Virus record (IMG/VR): IMGVR_UViG_3300025652_000131
Coordinates: 1-47,139 of that record
DNA from: a virus
Direction: 5' to 3' (one strand)
DNA length: 47,139 nucleotides
Below the pieces are notes generated by a model. It was not told where the DNA came from, ran no database searches, and saw only the letters and a program-made list of their open reading frames with translations. Below, piece after piece: positions 44,254 to 47,139 of the stretch; the first letter of the stretch is position 1; each line of letters begins with the position of its first letter. Both the position numbers and the translations under genes were made by a program.

Positions 44254-44589
44254 ATGGAAACACTTATTTGGATTTTAGCAGCTTACGGAATGTCACAAAT
44301 TCTAGTATTCGGTAGTATATTTGATACTATAAGAGATTGGATAACAAAAAAATCAACATTTTTTGGTGACCTACTGTCTTGTATGATGTGCACATCAACA
44401 TGGGTAGGATTCTTCTTTTCGATAGTATTTTATTCACCAACAATTACAATGGTTAGTATACCATACTCAAACATATTTTTTGACGGTATGTTAGCTAGTG
44501 GTTCTGTTTGGGCTCTTAACGCAATTATAGAGTGGTTTGAAGAAAATAAACCCAGTAAAAATGATGACTCAGGACCAGGGTTATTATAA
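44254..44589 (+). CDS. Small membrane protein, DUF1360-like
   Basis: This protein has 111 residues. Two hydrophobic segments (about 3-22 and 48-66) flank the motif LLSCMMCTSTWVGF, resembling the C..C...WVG signature of DUF1360 small membrane proteins found in phages and bacteria; their function is unknown. The C-terminus is short and charged. Three bases separate it from the coiled-coil gene. It ends at the 35-base promoter gap of gp46. Presence of a membrane protein between two recombination genes parallels the membrane-bearing ParB-like gene just upstream. Confidence 0.55.
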   Translation: METLIWILAAYGMSQILVFGSIFDTIRDWITKKSTFFGDLLSCMMCTSTWVGFFFSIVFYSPTITMVSIPYSNIFFDGMLASGSVWALNAIIEWFEENKPSKNDDSGPGLL

Positions 44590-44618
44590 TTGATATATCA
44601 ACAACATTATCCTATATT
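44590..44618 (+). promoter_or_regulatory. Sigma70-like promoter placed for leaderless transcription of gp46
   Basis: TTGATA (44590-44595), a 17-base spacer, then TATATT (44613-44618) and six bases to ATG 44625. The geometry and the 35-base gap length are identical to those of the promoter before the primase, and the -35 again begins on the first base after the upstream stop. Confidence 0.6.
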
Positions 44619-44624
44619 TTAAAT

Positions 44625-46952
44625 ATGGATATAGATAAACTAGAAAACCCCTTTATTAAGGTTACATGGGAAGACATTCCCGAAAACTTCACACAAGAAA
44701 AAATAAAAAGAGTTAGAAGTTACTTTCAACGAAAGTACAAATCTAAAAATGTCACACTCTTAACTAAATCTATTGATAGAGATGCTACAGGTGAACTAGA
44801 CATTGACATTGAGGAGAATGTTATGGACACCAACTACCAAAAAAACTTAATGGAACAATTTATAAAAAATAATTCTATTGGTGTTGATTTAGATTTATTA
44901 AAAAGGTTAGATGATAAAGTTAATTCTAAAATGTCTGACGAAATTAATTTAAACACTAGGTATAAAAGAGTTTACATAAAAAAAATAAAATTTTCTAATT
45001 TTTTGTCTTTTGGTAATGATAACATATTAGATGTAAATTCATTAGGTGGTATAACGGTAATTGATTCCAACCCACCTAATTTTGGTGGTAAATCGGTTTT
45101 AGCTGTAGATTTAATACTATTCCTATTCTTTAACGACACCACAAAGTCAGCTAAAGCTATAGACATTTTTAATAGGTTTACAAAAGTAAATGAAGTTTTT
45201 GTTCAAGGAGAGGTAGAAATAGACGGAAAAGATTATATTATAGTTAGAAAAATAAAAAGAAAAAAGACCAAAAAAGGGGGGTGGTCCGTAAGTACTTCGT
45301 TAGAGTTTCTACAAATAGAAGAAAATGGTAATTTAAAAAATTTTACTGGTGAACAAAGAAGAGAAACCGAAACATTCATAAAAGAATCAATAGGTACAAT
45401 GAGTGATTTTTTATTAACAGTACTTACCACAGCAGGAAATCTAGAATCCTTAATAGAATCAAAACCAACAGAAAGAGGTAATATATTATCTAGATTTGTG
45501 GGGTTAGAAACACTAAAAGATAAAGAAAGTACAGCTAAAAAAATGTACTCAGAATGGTCAAAAAAAATAATATCCAATCTATACAATATAGAAGATTTAA
45601 AACACGATATTAAAATTTTGACAGAAGAAAAAAATAACCTATTAGAGTTAAATGTCGATAATAAAATTTTATTAACAGAAACTAAAAAACTAATACAGAA
45701 AAGAAATGAAGATAGAGATAATTTATTATCTAGTAAATCTACGGATATAGATAAAAAAGTAGAAAACACAAACCCAAGACTAGTGGGTGAAGAGATTAGT
45801 AGTGAAACTAAATTGTTGGATATTATGACTAATAAATTAAAAATTTATGGAGATAATGAAATGCCTGAAGAAGTGGATTTGGAATTGATTAGAAATAAGA
45901 CAAAAAATAGAGATACCGTAAACACACAAAACATAAAAAACCAAACCAACTTAAAAAACTTAAATAAAACTTTAAATAATTTAATAGAGTCAGAAGTATG
46001 TCCTATGTGTAAACAAACACTTAAGGATGTAGACCATAAAGACGAAATAAAAAATCTAAAAAAAGATATTAGTAAATTAACAAAAGAAGTAAAAAAAGAT
46101 GAAGAAAAATTAACAGTGTTTGAAAAGGTTATAGAAACTTTAAATAATAAAAAAATAATTTTTGATGAATACGAAAAAGATATATTAAAAAAAGAAAGAC
46201 TAATTCTAGAAATAGACCAAAAAAAACTTACTATAGAAATATTATCTAGTAGTTTAAAAAAATGGGAAGAAAATAAATTAAAATTAGAAAAAAATAACAA
46301 TATAGATAAAAAAATTATGACTATTAAATCAGAAATTGATGTGTTAAATAATAAAAAAGATAAGTTAATTAGAGTTTTTGAAGAAAATAAGTCTAGGTGT
46401 AAAGTAATAGAAGATAATAATAAAATAAGTAATGAAAGAATAGACACTATAAATAAAGAAAATGATGTCGATAAAGTTTTTAGGGCTTACCTAACAGTTT
46501 TTGGTAAAAATGGTATAATTAAAACAATCATGAAAAGTGTGGTACCTAAATTAAATAACGAATTAATGAGTTTATTATCTGACGTTACTAAATTTAGTGT
46601 TAAGATTAAAGTTAATGATAAAAATGAAGTTGAGTTTTGGATGGTAGATAATGTTAGTGGTGTTGAAAAATTACTATTAACCGGTAGCGGTTACGAAAAA
46701 ACTATGGCTTCTTTAGCTATTAGAACAGTACTAACAAAGGTTTCATGTTTACCAAGACCAAACATAACAGTTTTTGATGAAGTGCTAGGTAAGGTATCAA
46801 ACGAAAATCTAGAAGAGGTAAGTATTTTCTTTAGTAGAGTAAAAGAGTATTTTGAAAATATATTATTAATTACACACAACCCATTAGTTAGAGAATGGTC
46901 AGACAACATAGTTACGGTCACTAAAGAAAAAAATATATCAAGACTTATTTAG
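44625..46952 (+). CDS. gp46: Recombination ATPase, Rad50/SbcC/T4 gp46-like, with N-terminal extension
   Basis: This 775-residue protein is longer than T4 gp46 (560). Seen: Walker A as NFGGKS (K156), long coiled-coil arms rich in K/E/N, and a zinc hook CPMC (C459, C462) at their tip. The ABC signature region is LTGSGYEKTMASLAIR (about 685-700), Walker B ITVFDE (about 714-719), and the H-loop LLITHN near 747. About 110 residues precede the usual first strand (YIKKIKFSNFLSF), a charged extension absent from T4 gp46. It pairs with the gp47-like nuclease to process DNA ends. The start is set by the promoter 6 bases upstream; leaderless translation is predicted. Confidence 0.85.
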   Translation: MDIDKLENPFIKVTWEDIPENFTQEKIKRVRSYFQRKYKSKNVTLLTKSIDRDATGELDIDIEENVMDTNYQKNLMEQFIKNNSIGVDLDLLKRLDDKVNSKMSDEINLNTRYKRVYIKKIKFSNFLSFGNDNILDVNSLGGITVIDSNPPNFGGKSVLAVDLILFLFFNDTTKSAKAIDIFNRFTKVNEVFVQGEVEIDGKDYIIVRKIKRKKTKKGGWSVSTSLEFLQIEENGNLKNFTGEQRRETETFIKESIGTMSDFLLTVLTTAGNLESLIESKPTERGNILSRFVGLETLKDKESTAKKMYSEWSKKIISNLYNIEDLKHDIKILTEEKNNLLELNVDNKILLTETKKLIQKRNEDRDNLLSSKSTDIDKKVENTNPRLVGEEISSETKLLDIMTNKLKIYGDNEMPEEVDLELIRNKTKNRDTVNTQNIKNQTNLKNLNKTLNNLIESEVCPMCKQTLKDVDHKDEIKNLKKDISKLTKEVKKDEEKLTVFEKVIETLNNKKIIFDEYEKDILKKERLILEIDQKKLTIEILSSSLKKWEENKLKLEKNNNIDKKIMTIKSEIDVLNNKKDKLIRVFEENKSRCKVIEDNNKISNERIDTINKENDVDKVFRAYLTVFGKNGIIKTIMKSVVPKLNNELMSLLSDVTKFSVKIKVNDKNEVEFWMVDNVSGVEKLLLTGSGYEKTMASLAIRTVLTKVSCLPRPNITVFDEVLGKVSNENLEEVSIFFSRVKEYFENILLITHNPLVREWSDNIVTVTKEKNISRLI

Positions 46953-46953
46953 A

Positions 46954-46966
46954 TATTTATTATAAA
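46954..46966 (+). promoter_or_regulatory. AT-rich putative late promoter element overlapping a start codon
   Basis: TATTTATTATAAA, identical to the element at 3202, ends on the A of the ATG at 46966. If it were a promoter with a downstream start site, the RNA would begin inside this gene, so either a later start codon is used or the element acts differently here. Confidence 0.3.
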
Positions 46967-47139
46967 TGAAAAAAAGAACAAAAAAATATTTAGTATTCAT
47001 GTTTGGTAGTTGGGAAACGGTAGAAAAAAGCCGTAAAATAATAACAAACATAAGAGAAGTTATGCAAACTATTGTTATTGATGACGAATTTTCATTTGTT
47101 ACTGGAACAAATATTGTTATAATGTGTGTAAAATCTAAA
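46966..47139 (+). CDS. Unrecognised protein (3' partial)
   Basis: The first 58 codons of an open frame that runs off the right edge, starting MKKRTKKYLVFMFGSWE, with no stop. The visible part has a basic start, a short hydrophobic strand, then TVEKSRKIITNIREVMQT and a second strand pattern (FSFVTGTNIVIMCV), consistent with a small alpha/beta protein. No family is recognised. It starts 13 bases after the gp46 stop with an A/T-rich leader. Confidence 0.5.
   Translation, partial: MKKRTKKYLVFMFGSWETVEKSRKIITNIREVMQTIVIDDEFSFVTGTNIVIMCVKSK

Noticed and set aside
483-46921. Many open frames of 60-200 codons on the minus strand
   Set aside because: All lie opposite strong + strand genes, lack recognisable motifs and show odd composition (runs of F, S, L or H/Y), as expected for antisense shadows.
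1-47139. Stop-codon reassignment, as in some large phages
   Set aside because: TAA, TAG and TGA each terminate well-supported genes at sensible boundaries, and long frames are intact under the standard code.

Overview
The window looks like part of the genome of a large, AT-rich, T4-type contractile-tailed phage. Every supported gene is on the + strand and genes are packed head to tail. No intergenic gap exceeds about 70 bases, so no stretch over 300 bases lacks a gene. TAA, TAG and TGA all end real genes, so the standard bacterial code fits. I saw no tRNA, rRNA, insertion sequence, integrase or CRISPR array. Several clues point to a Bacteroidota (flavobacterial-type) host, although the host is inferred. 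Start codons are preceded by A/T-rich leaders instead of Shine-Dalgarno sequences. One tail protein carries a SprB-type repeat, known from gliding flavobacterial adhesins. A DUF5522-like small protein is present.

Layout. (1) 1-3175: end of a replicative helicase (T4 gp41/DnaB type), a B12-dependent class II ribonucleotide reductase (NrdJ), and two tiny cysteine-motif proteins in overlapping frames. (2) 3220-39713: a continuous virion block of about 36 kb. It starts with baseplate wedge proteins (gp25-like, gp6-like), then a 1167-residue protein with a long hydrophobic segment and two unrecognised structural proteins. Next is a giant 2858-residue cysteine-rich modular protein, then more baseplate/tail proteins, including one with a tail-protein-I-like patch, one with disulfide-knot repeats and one with SprB and lectin-like regions. 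The block ends with adhesin-like proteins that share N- or C-terminal modules, one of which carries a dockerin. (3) 39724-46952: DNA metabolism: RuvC-like resolvase, DnaG/gp61-type primase, PD-(D/E)XK nuclease, a ParB-like/membrane fusion, Mre11-like gp47, a coiled-coil protein, a small DUF1360-like membrane protein and Rad50-like gp46. (4) 46966-end: start of an unrecognised gene.

Regulation. Two gaps in the DNA-metabolism block are both exactly 35 bases and are entirely filled by a sigma70-like promoter (TTGACT or TTGATA, 17-base spacer, TATAAT or TATATT, then 6 bases to ATG). This geometry predicts leaderless mRNAs. A different AT-rich element (TATTTAT, often TATTTATWATAAA) lies 12-23 bases upstream of five gene starts, four of them virion genes, and may be a late promoter.

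Whole-window signals. Reading the + strand by eye (the site is palindromic) I found no GATC tetranucleotide, where about 100-150 would be expected at this base composition. This suggests strong selection against a GATC-directed restriction system. The most unusual biology is the adhesion apparatus: a multi-kilobase cysteine-rich protein mixing PKD-like, CBM5/12-like and disulfide-knot modules, a second tail protein with the same knot, and a dockerin-bearing virion protein.
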